A DNA stretch of 64,000 nt. Origin: Gelidibacter sp038243395. GTDB lineage: Bacteria > Bacteroidota > Bacteroidia > Flavobacteriales > Flavobacteriaceae. The notes beneath the pieces are model-generated. The model did no database searches. It saw only the letters and a program-made list of their open reading frames with translations, and was not told where the DNA came from. Each line of letters starts with the position of its first letter. The first letter of the stretch is position 1. The stretch spans positions 17,141-81,140 of the forward strand of contig JBBSRC010000006.1 in the NCBI GenBank assembly GCA_038243395.1, given 5' to 3'. This document shows, in pieces, positions 35,424 to 43,288 of the stretch. The position numbers and the translations under genes are program-made.

Positions 35424-36893
35424 ATGAACATTACTAATAAAAAAGTCCACTCCGTTGGAGAGGATTTAGGAGAGGCTAAACAAAACATACTCATCATCGG
35501 CGCAGGACTTTGCGGTAGCCTCCTTGCATTACGCTTAGGACAACGTGGTTATAATGTGACCGTTTACGAGATGCGTCCAGATTTACGAAAAGTAGAAATC
35601 AGTGCTGGCCGATCCATCAATTTAGCGCTTTCCGATAGAGGCATCAAAGCCATGAAACTGGTTGGTATCGAAGATAAAGTCAGAGAGTTATGCATCCCCA
35701 TGAATGGTCGCATGTTGCATGATGTGGAAGGCAATATGGTCATGGCACCTTACAGCGGTCGCGCACATGAATACATCAACTCCGTTTCTCGTGGACAGTT
35801 GAATGCCTTATTGATGGATGAAGCCGAAAAACATGAGAATGTCAAAATTCATTTCAATAAAAAATGTGAATCAGTCGATTTTGAGAAAACTACAGTTTTA
35901 TTTAGAGATCATGAATCCACAGCCGAATTCGTAGAAGATGCGGATATTATTATCGCTACAGATGGAGCGGGTTCAGCAATGCGACAGAGTTATTTTTTGA
36001 GTAAAAAGTTTCTTTTTAGTTTTTCACAAGATTGGTTATCGCATGGCTATAAAGAATTAAGCTTTCATCCGAATGACAATGGCGGTTACAAAACTTATAA
36101 AAATGCGTTGCACATTTGGGGACGTGATAGTTTTATGTTAATTGCCTTACCGAATTTGGATGGTAGTTTCACGGTAACCTTATTTTTAAGTTATGAAGAC
36201 GGCGAATACAATTTCAACAATCTGACTACTCCAGAAAAAGTGGTCGAATTTTTCCAAAAGTACTTCAAGGATGCTTTGGAATTGATGCCAAATCTTGTTG
36301 ATGATTTCTTTACCAATCCAACATCGCCTTTAGGAACTGTAAAATGTTCGCCTTGGCATTATAAAGGCAACACCCTTTTAATGGGAGATGCTGCACATGC
36401 GATTGTACCTTTTTATGGGCAAGGCATGAATGCTTCTTTTGAAGATGTGGTAATATTTGATAAAGTTCTGGATGAAGTTCAACGAGATCTACCTAACGGC
36501 AAGGCAGATTGGGAAACGATTTTTAAAGTCTATGAACTGCAACGTAAACAAGACACCGATGCGATTGCTGATTTATCAATCGACAATTTCCATGAAATGA
36601 AAGACCACGTCAACAATGCTATCTTTAGAGAAAAACGAAACTTGGAAATGGCATTGGAAAAGAATTTTCCAAATGATTATTCTTCAAAATATTCATTGGT
36701 TACCTTTAATGAAGAAATAGGCTACAAAGAGGCGATGTTGAGAGGTCGTGCACAAGATAAGGCTATCTTGAACATGTTGGCGGATAAAAAAATTGATCTT
36801 CATGATGATTTAAAAATCAATTTAGAGAACGTAAAAATAACCACCGAAAAAATTTTGGATGATGACCGCGTGGCGAAAAATTTTAAGCATTAA
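35424..36893 (+). CDS. kmo: Kynurenine 3-monooxygenase with repeat-derived N-terminus
   Basis: FAD enzyme that hydroxylates kynurenine with NADPH and O2. 489 residues. 'ILIIGAGLCGSLLALRLG' (about 21-38) binds FAD, 'EMRPDLRK', 'GDAAHAIVPFYGQGMN' for the flavin ribityl site, and a C-terminal helical part that in eukaryotes anchors to membranes. Relatives begin almost at the GxGxxG strand; here about 18 residues ('MNITNKKVHSVGEDLGEAK') precede it and are encoded by a family A repeat. No start codon lies between, so the extension must be translated. Confidence 0.95.
   Translation: MNITNKKVHSVGEDLGEAKQNILIIGAGLCGSLLALRLGQRGYNVTVYEMRPDLRKVEISAGRSINLALSDRGIKAMKLVGIEDKVRELCIPMNGRMLHDVEGNMVMAPYSGRAHEYINSVSRGQLNALLMDEAEKHENVKIHFNKKCESVDFEKTTVLFRDHESTAEFVEDADIIIATDGAGSAMRQSYFLSKKFLFSFSQDWLSHGYKELSFHPNDNGGYKTYKNALHIWGRDSFMLIALPNLDGSFTVTLFLSYEDGEYNFNNLTTPEKVVEFFQKYFKDALELMPNLVDDFFTNPTSPLGTVKCSPWHYKGNTLLMGDAAHAIVPFYGQGMNASFEDVVIFDKVLDEVQRDLPNGKADWETIFKVYELQRKQDTDAIADLSIDNFHEMKDHVNNAIFREKRNLEMALEKNFPNDYSSKYSLVTFNEEIGYKEAMLRGRAQDKAILNMLADKKIDLHDDLKINLENVKITTEKILDDDRVAKNFKH
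35447..35478. repeat. Family A repeat inside kmo (N-terminal codons)
   Basis: ccactcc-gtt-ggagagg-atttaggagaggct, the same design as the trpF copy at 4050 but more decayed. Read in frame as 'HSVGEDLGEA'. Confidence 0.7.
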
Positions 36894-36895
36894 TC

Positions 36896-36927
36896 AGACC
36901 TCACAGGTTTGAAAACCTGTGAGGTCT
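36896..36927. repeat. Family D hairpin behind kmo
   Basis: Perfect 15-base stem, agacctcacaggttt with aaacctgtgaggtct, loop of two bases. It begins three bases after the kmo stop. Second copy of the element behind msrA; no T-run here. Confidence 0.8.
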
Positions 36928-36955
36928 TGACAACAACTTGTAAGATTTAAAAAAG

Positions 36956-37405
36956 ATGAGTAAAGAAAAAACTGAGATTCCTACCAATGCAGGCACTGGT
37001 GTTAAATCAAGAGGTGCCTATCCTGCCACAAAGCGTGTTGGCGATTTCATATACGTGTCCGGAACCAGTTCACGTCGTGCAGACAACACCATTGCAGGAG
37101 TTGACATCATTGACGATTTAGGTACCAAACATTTGAATGCCGAAGTCCAAACCCGCGAGGTCATTAAAAATATTGAAACAAATCTCGCTAAAGAAGGTGC
37201 GACTTTAAAAGATGTTGTGGATGTCACTTCTTTTTTGGTAAATATGAATGATTTTGCAGGTTACAATAAAGCATACGCCGAGTTTTTCGATAAAGAAACA
37301 GGGCCAACACGGACTACTGTAGCGGTGCATCAATTGCCACATCCTGATTTAGTGGTGGAGATTAAGGTTGTCGCATTCCTGCGGAAGCAAGAGTCTCCTC
37401 ATTAA
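36956..37405 (+). CDS. RidA-family protein, probable 2-aminomuconate deaminase
   Basis: 149 residues, YjgF/RidA fold. 'GDFIYVSGTSSRR', 'TREVIKNIETNLAKEGATLKDVVDVTSF' and 'GPTRTTVAVHQLPHPDLVVEIKVVAF' are family motifs, with the conserved Arg in 'PTRTTV'. Placed with an aminomuconate semialdehyde dehydrogenase, it most likely deaminates 2-aminomuconate to 4-oxalocrotonate. The last nine residues ('FLRKQESPH') and the stop come from a family B palindrome. Confidence 0.85.
   Translation: MSKEKTEIPTNAGTGVKSRGAYPATKRVGDFIYVSGTSSRRADNTIAGVDIIDDLGTKHLNAEVQTREVIKNIETNLAKEGATLKDVVDVTSFLVNMNDFAGYNKAYAEFFDKETGPTRTTVAVHQLPHPDLVVEIKVVAFLRKQESPH
37374..37398. repeat. Family B palindrome at the 3' end of the ridA-like gene
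   Basis: cattcctgcggaagcaagagtct is a decayed copy of attcctgc-cttc-gcaggaat. It is translated to 'AFLRKQES' and the stop follows 10 bases later. Confidence 0.7.
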
Positions 37406-37534
37406 AAGATTAGTTTTGAATCTAAGCATCATTTAGACTTTTAAGTCTCTAATCGAAAGGTGGGTTGCAAACAGAACTATTGTAAATAAAACGCTTAGAA
37501 TAACAAGATTTTAATAAAATTCTAAAAGTATATA

Positions 37535-37607
37535 CACCTTTCAGTCCCGAAGCTTTGGGATTAGAAACCTGAAAGGTTATAAACAAAATTCGTGAATTCG
37601 TGGCAAA
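37535..37607. repeat. Nested hairpins and 'attcgtgg' repeat ahead of the aldehyde dehydrogenase
   Basis: acctttcag (37535-37543) pairs with ctgaaaggt (37568-37576) around an inner near-palindrome cccgaagctttggg (37545-37558). Then 'attcgtgaattcgtggcaa' (37589-37607) repeats the word found ahead of trpA (6214-6239). The GTG start of the aldehyde dehydrogenase lies in this last word. Confidence 0.6.
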
Positions 37608-39099
37608 TAGACAAAAACAAGATGAGATTCCTGCCTACCCTTCTACCGAACGGGCAGGCGCAGGAATACAAAACTACATCAACGGTACATACCACAATCC
37701 CACATCTAATGAGTGGTTGGACAATTATTGCCCGGCAACAGGCGAAATTTATGGTCAACTCCCAAACTCCTGCAAGGAAGATGTTGAGAATGCTTATATA
37801 GCTGCAAAATCAGCATTTCCTACTTGGTCACAAACCACTTTGGAAGAACGCAGTAGAATCCTTATCAAGATTTCAGAATTATTAGAGGAAAACTTACAAC
37901 GTTTTGCAGAAGCTGAAAGCAAAGACAACGGTAAACCAGTCTCGTTAGCAAAACAAGTCGACATTCCAAGAGCAGCCAGTAACTTCCGTTTCTTTGGAAA
38001 TGCCATTACACAATTTGCCAGTGAAAGTCACGAAAGTGTAGGTCAAGATGCGATAAATTTCACTTTGCGACAACCTATTGGGGTGGTTGGGTGTATTTCA
38101 CCTTGGAATCTTCCACTATATCTGTTTACTTGGAAAATTGCTCCTGCCATTGCCGCAGGAAACTGTGTTGTGGCTAAGCCAAGCGAAGTCACGCCGATGA
38201 CAGCTTATCTTTTAGGAGAAATTTGCACAGAAGCAGGCTTGCCAAAAGGCGTGCTTAACATTGTCCACGGACTGGGAACGACTACAGGCCAAGCCATCAT
38301 AGAACACCCTGATATTAAAGCGATTTCGTTTACGGGAGGAACAGCCACAGGCGCTCATATTGCCAAAGTTGCTGCCCCGATGTTTAAAAAACTATCTTTG
38401 GAATTGGGCGGAAAAAACCCAAATGTCATTTTTGCTGATTGCGATTATGAAGACATGTTGACCACAACGGTGCGTTCCTCATTTTCCAATCAAGGTCAGA
38501 TTTGTTTATGCGGCAGCAGAATTTTTGTTGAAGCATCCATCTATGAAAAATTTAAAAAAGATTTTGTTGCCAAAGTAAAAGCCCTCAAAGTTGGACATCC
38601 ATCTGAAGCATCAACCAATATCGGTGCATTAGTATCCAAACAACATTTGGAGAAAGTGATGGACTATATAGAAATTGCTAAGGCAGAGCAAGGTAAAATT
38701 CTTTGTGGTGGCAATAAAGTAGATGTAAAAGGTTTCGAGAACGGTTATTACTTGGAACCTACCATTATTGAAGTCGCGTCAGATGAATGTCGTGTCAATC
38801 AGGAAGAAATATTCGGCCCTGTAGTCACTATCATGCCTTTTGAAAGTGAAGATGAAGTCTTGGTCATGGCCAACAAAGTCAAATACGGATTGTCAGCAAC
38901 GCTTTGGACCAACGATTTAAAACGTACAATGCGAATGGCAAATCAATTACAAGTAGGAATTGTTTGGGTAAATACGTGGATGATGCGCGATTTAAGAACG
39001 CCTTTCGGCGGTATGAAAGCTTCTGGTGTTGGTCGTGAGGGCGGATTTGAAGCATTGAGATTTTTTACGGAGGCTAAAAATGTTTGTATAAAGTATTAA
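37600..39099 (+). CDS. Aldehyde dehydrogenase, probable 2-aminomuconate semialdehyde dehydrogenase
   Basis: NAD-linked oxidation of an aldehyde; from context 2-aminomuconate 6-semialdehyde to 2-aminomuconate. 499 residues. Catalytic Cys 302 ('GQICLCGSR') and Glu 268 ('LELGGKNPNV'), 'SPWNLPLYLFTWKIAPA', 'FTGGTATGAHI' cofactor loop. The family N-terminus matches from 'IQNYINGTYHNP' on; the 24 residues before it are encoded by repeats (37589-37607 and 37624-37668). GTG 37600 is the only usable start. Confidence 0.9.
   Translation: MANRQKQDEIPAYPSTERAGAGIQNYINGTYHNPTSNEWLDNYCPATGEIYGQLPNSCKEDVENAYIAAKSAFPTWSQTTLEERSRILIKISELLEENLQRFAEAESKDNGKPVSLAKQVDIPRAASNFRFFGNAITQFASESHESVGQDAINFTLRQPIGVVGCISPWNLPLYLFTWKIAPAIAAGNCVVAKPSEVTPMTAYLLGEICTEAGLPKGVLNIVHGLGTTTGQAIIEHPDIKAISFTGGTATGAHIAKVAAPMFKKLSLELGGKNPNVIFADCDYEDMLTTTVRSSFSNQGQICLCGSRIFVEASIYEKFKKDFVAKVKALKVGHPSEASTNIGALVSKQHLEKVMDYIEIAKAEQGKILCGGNKVDVKGFENGYYLEPTIIEVASDECRVNQEEIFGPVVTIMPFESEDEVLVMANKVKYGLSATLWTNDLKRTMRMANQLQVGIVWVNTWMMRDLRTPFGGMKASGVGREGGFEALRFFTEAKNVCIKY
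37624..37668. repeat. Family B repeat inside the aldehyde dehydrogenase gene
   Basis: attcctg (37627-37633) pairs with caggaat (37661-37667), with an inner pair cctgcc/ggcagg. It is read as 'EIPAYPSTERAGAGI'. Confidence 0.75.
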
Positions 39100-39102
39100 A
39101 AT

Positions 39103-39136
39103 AATCCCACCCCAACGCTTCCAAAGGGAGGGAGTT
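39103..39136. repeat. Family A repeat behind the aldehyde dehydrogenase gene
   Basis: aatcccaccccaacgcttccaaagggaggga, starting right after the stop. The repeat behind the SDR gene (40038-40071) has the same position and the same left end ('aaaataatccca'). Confidence 0.65.
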
Positions 39137-39214
39137 TGTTCCTGCTAAAATAATATTGGGAACAAAAAATTTTAGAAATTAAATAATAACAAAACTCTAC
39201 TTCCCGGTTCAGAG

Positions 39215-39247
39215 TTCCTCCCCTTTTGGGAGGTTAAGAGGGGGTTT
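39215..39247. repeat. Family A repeat ahead of the SDR gene
   Basis: cctcccc-tttt-gggagg then ttaagaggggg; it ends five bases before the SDR ATG and occupies the place where the ribosome would bind. Confidence 0.65.
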
Positions 39248-39251
39248 CCAT

Positions 39252-40034
39252 ATGGATTTAAAACTAAACAATAAATACGCATTAGTTTGCGGAAGTACAG
39301 CAGGAATAGGAAAAGCAAGCGCTATAGCGTTAGCTACTGAAGGTGCCAATGTCACTTTGGTGGCTCGAAATGAAGATAAATTAAAACAGGTTATTGCCGA
39401 ATTACCTAATTCTGAAAATCACAGTTATATCGTGGCGGACTTTTCAAATCCTGAAAAATTACAAAATAAAGTTTCTGAATTCATCCATAAAAATCATGGG
39501 TTCCATATTTTGATAAACAACACTGGAGGACCTGCTGGAGGACCAGTATTTGAAGCAAAAATTGAGGAATTTGAAAATGCTTTTACCCAACATTTAAAGT
39601 GCAATCATGTTTTGGCACAAACCGTCGTTCCATTTATGAAAGCCGAAGGTTATGGACGTATTATCAATATCATTTCCACGTCTGTAAAACAACCTTTGGA
39701 TGGATTGGGCGTTAGCAATACCATTAGAGGCGCGGTTGCCAATTGGAGCAAAACCTTGGCCAATGAGCTTGGACAATTCGGAATCACAGTTAATAATGTG
39801 CTACCAGGAGCTACTGATACGGACCGTCTTTCAGAAATAATCAAAAACAAAGCGGCTAAATCTGGCCATAGTGAAGAGAAATCAGCAAACGCGATGAAAA
39901 GTGGCGTTCCTGCCCAACGATTTGCAAGACCTGAGGAACTCGCCTTTGCGGTTACTTTTTTAGCCAGTGAATGCGCGAGTTATATCAACGGGGTTAATCT
40001 TCCGGTGGATGGCGGACGTACAAAGAGTTTGTAA
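39252..40034 (+). CDS. Short-chain dehydrogenase/reductase in the kyn cluster
   Basis: 260 residues. Rossmann motif 'GSTAGIGKASA' (TGxxxGxG-type), 'LINNTGGPAGG' (NNAG-like), and the catalytic Ser...Tyr...Lys region is altered: 'IINIISTSVKQPLDGLGVSNTIRGAVANW' has no Tyr-x-x-x-Lys. This is seen in a group of SDR proteins found in such clusters; whether it is a redox enzyme is therefore open. A degraded copy of its 3' end follows at 40160-40264. Confidence 0.85.
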   Translation: MDLKLNNKYALVCGSTAGIGKASAIALATEGANVTLVARNEDKLKQVIAELPNSENHSYIVADFSNPEKLQNKVSEFIHKNHGFHILINNTGGPAGGPVFEAKIEEFENAFTQHLKCNHVLAQTVVPFMKAEGYGRIINIISTSVKQPLDGLGVSNTIRGAVANWSKTLANELGQFGITVNNVLPGATDTDRLSEIIKNKAAKSGHSEEKSANAMKSGVPAQRFARPEELAFAVTFLASECASYINGVNLPVDGGRTKSL

Positions 40035-40037
40035 AAT

Positions 40038-40071
40038 AATCCCATCCTTAACCCTTCCCGAAGGGAAGGGA
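40038..40071. repeat. Family A repeat behind the SDR gene
   Basis: aacccttcccgaagggaaggga with left part aataatcccatcctt. Stem cccttccc/gggaaggg. Confidence 0.7.
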
Positions 40072-40159
40072 ACTGTTGTGCGGAGCTATGTTTAATATTT
40101 TTTTGAAAATAAACCTCAGTGGTTTCTACCTGTCCGTCGAAGCTTCAGCATAGGAGGAA

Positions 40160-40264
40160 AACTTGCGAGGTCTTCTTATATGCCGTGACTTTTTGGATAG
40201 TGAATTTGCTAGCTATATTATCGGGGTTATTCTTCTTATAGATGGTGGATGCACTAAATCTTAA
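40160..40264 (+). pseudogene. Degraded duplicate of the SDR 3' end
   Basis: The frame ending at 40264 reads 'FLDSEFASYIIGVILLIDGGCTKS' then stop, against 'FLASECASYINGVNLPVDGGRTKSL' at the end of the intact SDR gene. Upstream 'KLARSS' matches 'RFARPE', with a frame change between. It is what is left of a tandem duplication of the SDR gene, or of a former second SDR. Confidence 0.8.
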
Positions 40265-40509
40265 TATTTTAAAGAATTTAAACAAAGACTAAAGACTAAA
40301 CCCTTTTTAGTCTACTGCATTATACTTAATTTTAAAAGCGAAATCTGCGTTAAGGATTGTAGCGGCATCCTTTTTATGTAGCGTTTAAAAACTAGACAAA
40401 CACAGGACACTTTGAAGGCGTTTAGTTGTTAAAGTAAACCTGAAATTTGCACATAAAAAGATACAGCGAAAAGCCTGACCTGAAAGGGAACGCCCAAAAA
40501 AACAAAACT

Positions 40510-41040
40510 ATGAACTTAGTATCTCCCATAAATTTCAAGGAATGGATTGAAGAAAATCGTCATTTGTTAAAACCTCCTGTAGGAAATAAAGTGGTTTGGC
40601 AAGATGGCGACTTTATTGTAATGGTTGTAGGGGGACCAAATAATAGAAAAGATTACCACTACAACGAAACACCAGAGTTTTTCTATCAGATTGAAGGCGA
40701 TATCGTTTTGAAAATCATTGATAACGGAACGCCAAAAGATGTTCATATTAAGGAAGGAGAGATATATTTGCTACCTCCAAAAGTACCGCATTCTCCACAA
40801 CGTGGTGCAAATACCGTCGGTTTGGTCATTGAATATAAAAGACCTGAGGGGATGCGCGATGCACTGCTTTGGTTTTGTGAAAATTGCACCACGCAATTAT
40901 ACGAGGAGGATTTTACGGTTGAAAATATCGAAACGGATATGCCAAAAATATTTGACAGCTATTACAGTGACAGTGACAAACGCAAATGTCCTAACTGTGG
41001 CGAACTGATGGAGCCTCCGAAGAAGGTTAAGATTGATTAA
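40510..41040 (+). CDS. nbaC: 3-hydroxyanthranilate 3,4-dioxygenase
   Basis: Ring-cleaving, non-haem Fe(II) cupin that turns 3-hydroxyanthranilate into 2-amino-3-carboxymuconate semialdehyde (ACMS). 176 residues. Iron ligands H50, E56 ('YHYNETPEFF') and H94 ('PHSPQR'); the C-terminal rubredoxin-like site has C123, C126, C160, C163 as in bacterial enzymes. ATG 40510 gives the family N-terminus; an earlier TTG would add an unrelated 21 residues. Confidence 0.95.
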   Translation: MNLVSPINFKEWIEENRHLLKPPVGNKVVWQDGDFIVMVVGGPNNRKDYHYNETPEFFYQIEGDIVLKIIDNGTPKDVHIKEGEIYLLPPKVPHSPQRGANTVGLVIEYKRPEGMRDALLWFCENCTTQLYEEDFTVENIETDMPKIFDSYYSDSDKRKCPNCGELMEPPKKVKID

Positions 41041-41049
41041 AAGCCCCAT

Positions 41050-41100
41050 TGTCCTTTGGACATTTAACTTCGTTGAATCTTCGATTTCCCTTAAGGGAAA
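41050..41100. repeat. Palindromes between the HAAO and ACMSD genes
   Basis: tgtcc-ttt-ggaca (41050-41062) and the perfect 16-base palindrome tttcccttaagggaaa (41085-41100). Probably a decayed family A element. Confidence 0.55.
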
Positions 41101-41120
41101 ACAAAATACATACAGAGAAC

Positions 41121-42251
41121 ATGAATGATAAACACAATAAGTCTCTCCCTTCAGGAAAGTTAGAGAGGGCTCGCAAATTAAGAATCAACGGCCACTCGCA
41201 CCTTCTACCCTATCCGGAAGAAATTCCGCAATTCATGAAAGACAAAGAAATTTTCTGGGTGGATAAGGACCGGAAATTTATGCTTCAAAAAGATTGGAGC
41301 CGTCCTGTGACGGATTCAAGTTTCTTTCTGGATGATAAGTTGGCTTGGATGGAGCGTTTTAAAATTGATCATGCAGTTGTATTAAACCTGTCACAATTGT
41401 ATGGTAACGGTTTGCGTGTAGAGGAAATGAAGCAGGCTTTACGTTTTCAAAATGATTTTAATGCAAAAATCCAAAGAGAAAATCCGAGTAAATTTACATG
41501 TGGATTCGTGGTTCATCCCGGATTTGTGAGAGGCGCTTGTTGGGAAATTCAACGTTGTGTAGAAGAATTGGGGATGCAATTATTGTGTTTGCCCACCCAC
41601 TATATGGATACTATTGGAACGTGGCGCTGTATCTTTGATGAAGAAAATGAACCTATTTTTGAATTGGCCAATAAATATAATCTAGCCGTTGAAATCCATC
41701 CCTATGATGGCGAAAAATTTATAAAGTTAGAAAACACGTCTTGGCGTTTCCATCTGATTTGGATGTTGGCCCAATGTGCTGATGCTTATCATTTTTTAAC
41801 CTTAAATGGCTACCAGGACAAATATCCAAATATGCGTACGTGTTTCGCACATGGCGGTCAGTTGGCACAAATTAATTTAGGACGACGCATTCAAGGATTT
41901 GATGGCAGACCAGATTTATTTGTTGGTAAAAGCCACCCAAGAAAAGCCGTTGGCCATAAAAATATTTTCTTTGACACCTTAGTGCATGATACTGGAGGCT
42001 TGCAACTTTTGATAAAAAATCAAGGCTATAAACAAGTCATAATGGGTCTGGATGATCCGTATCCACTAGGGGAAATGGAAAGCGCACAACAATCTTCATA
42101 CCCCGGAAAAATCTTGGATTTAGCCATGGAACGGGAAATTATTACTGAGAAAGAGCATGATGCCATTTGGGAAGATAATGTAATCCGATGGTTGTGTGGG
42201 GATGATGAAGTGGCAAAAGATAAATTAATCAATAGAATTTTAGGAAATTAA
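41121..42251 (+). CDS. ACMS decarboxylase-type amidohydrolase
   Basis: Probable 2-amino-3-carboxymuconate-6-semialdehyde decarboxylase, the step after HAAO. 376 residues, amidohydrolase_2 TIM barrel. Zn ligands H25 and H27 ('INGHSHLLPYP'), a later His in 'VEIHPYDG' and Asp in 'MGLDDPYPLG'. ATG 41121; the family normally starts about 18 residues later at 'KLRINGHSH', and the extension is encoded by a family A repeat (41143-41171). No start codon lies between. The stop overlaps the next ATG by one base. Confidence 0.88.
   Translation: MNDKHNKSLPSGKLERARKLRINGHSHLLPYPEEIPQFMKDKEIFWVDKDRKFMLQKDWSRPVTDSSFFLDDKLAWMERFKIDHAVVLNLSQLYGNGLRVEEMKQALRFQNDFNAKIQRENPSKFTCGFVVHPGFVRGACWEIQRCVEELGMQLLCLPTHYMDTIGTWRCIFDEENEPIFELANKYNLAVEIHPYDGEKFIKLENTSWRFHLIWMLAQCADAYHFLTLNGYQDKYPNMRTCFAHGGQLAQINLGRRIQGFDGRPDLFVGKSHPRKAVGHKNIFFDTLVHDTGGLQLLIKNQGYKQVIMGLDDPYPLGEMESAQQSSYPGKILDLAMEREIITEKEHDAIWEDNVIRWLCGDDEVAKDKLINRILGN
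41143..41171. repeat. Family A repeat inside the ACMSD gene (N-terminal codons)
   Basis: ctctccct-tcaggaaagtt-agagaggg-ct, read in frame as 'SLPSGKLERA'. Same design as the copies in trpF and kmo. Confidence 0.7.
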
Positions 42252-42649
42252 TGAAGTCAGTACATCAATTTAAATATTCAAGGAAACAACTTCGTTCAAC
42301 GCTATTATCTGGCATTTTATGGTTTCTCATTTTTGGTTTTTATTTCTTTTTTAGGACGGAGAGTTATTTTGGCTATGGCTATTTAGCCATTGGCATTGGC
42401 TTTCTTGGATCGTATATTTACAAGAAAGCACTCCATTATGCTACTTTAAAAAATGGGATTCTTACTAAAAATAATCTTCTTCCAAAACGCATCAATCTGG
42501 ATCAAATTACCGATGTCACTTATTTTTCTGGGAAGTATAAATTAATAACCCAAGATTCAGAGATGATTATTAATACGATGGTACTTGAAAAAAATTCACT
42601 TGAAGATTTAAAACAAATTATAAAACAATTAAACATCTCAAAATCATGA
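42251..42649 (+). CDS. Small membrane protein with PH-like domain
   Basis: 132 residues: two membrane helices (about 16-34 and 40-58) and a C-terminal bacterial PH-like domain ('ATLKNGILTKNNLLPKRINLDQITDVTYFSGKYKLITQD'). Function unknown. ATG overlaps the ACMSD stop by one base, and the stop overlaps the next ATG by four, so it is translationally coupled on both sides. Confidence 0.8.
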   Translation: MKSVHQFKYSRKQLRSTLLSGILWFLIFGFYFFFRTESYFGYGYLAIGIGFLGSYIYKKALHYATLKNGILTKNNLLPKRINLDQITDVTYFSGKYKLITQDSEMIINTMVLEKNSLEDLKQIIKQLNISKS

Positions 42650-43287
42650 ATTTCTTAACGGATGATCTAGAGAATTATATTACATTAAATTCTGAGGACG
42701 AACCTGAACTCCTTCAACGTTTATCTCGAGAAACGCATCAGAAAATACTGCAGCCGAGGATGCTTAGTGGGCATTACCAAGGTCGTATATTGAGTATCAT
42801 CTCGAAGTTAATAAATCCGAAATGTATTTTGGAAATCGGGACTTATACAGGCTATTCCGCATTGTGTTTGGCCGAAGGACTTCAAAAAAACGGCGAACTT
42901 CATACCATTGATACCAATGAAGAATTGGTAGATTTCCAGCGTAAATATTTTGACGCATCCGTTTACGGAAAACAAATTCATCAACATTTGGGCTACGCTT
43001 TAGAAGTCATTCCGCAATTGAAAACCAATTTTGATATAGTATTTATTGATGCCGATAAGGAAAACTACAGCAATTACTTTCACTTAATTATTGACAAATT
43101 AAACCCTGGAGGGATTATCCTGTCTGACAATGTACTTTGGAGTGGAAAAGTAATTGAACCCTTAAAAAAGGATGATCTGGACACCGAAGCATTAATTAAG
43201 TACAACAAGCTTCTTAAGGATGATGATCGGGTTGAAACCGTTCTACTTCCCATTCGTGACGGATTGACGTTGAGCAGAAAAAAATAA
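42646..43287 (+). CDS. O-methyltransferase, class I (COMT-like)
   Basis: 213 residues. SAM-binding 'ILEIGTYTGYSALCLAEGL', metal ligands in 'FIDADKENYSNYF' and 'LSDNVLWSG', as in Mg-dependent catechol O-methyltransferases. Substrate unknown; the position behind the kyn cluster suggests an aromatic diol or hydroxyanthranilate-like compound only weakly. Overlaps the previous gene by 4 bases (ATGA). Confidence 0.9.
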   Translation: MNFLTDDLENYITLNSEDEPELLQRLSRETHQKILQPRMLSGHYQGRILSIISKLINPKCILEIGTYTGYSALCLAEGLQKNGELHTIDTNEELVDFQRKYFDASVYGKQIHQHLGYALEVIPQLKTNFDIVFIDADKENYSNYFHLIIDKLNPGGIILSDNVLWSGKVIEPLKKDDLDTEALIKYNKLLKDDDRVETVLLPIRDGLTLSRKK

Positions 43288-43288
43288 G

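Larger units (their letters stand above)
40035..40509. other. 475-base gap with repeat and gene relic
   Basis: Holds a family A repeat (40038-40071), the SDR 3'-end relic (40160-40264), then A+T-rich sequence leading to the HAAO gene. No intact gene. Confidence 0.5.
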
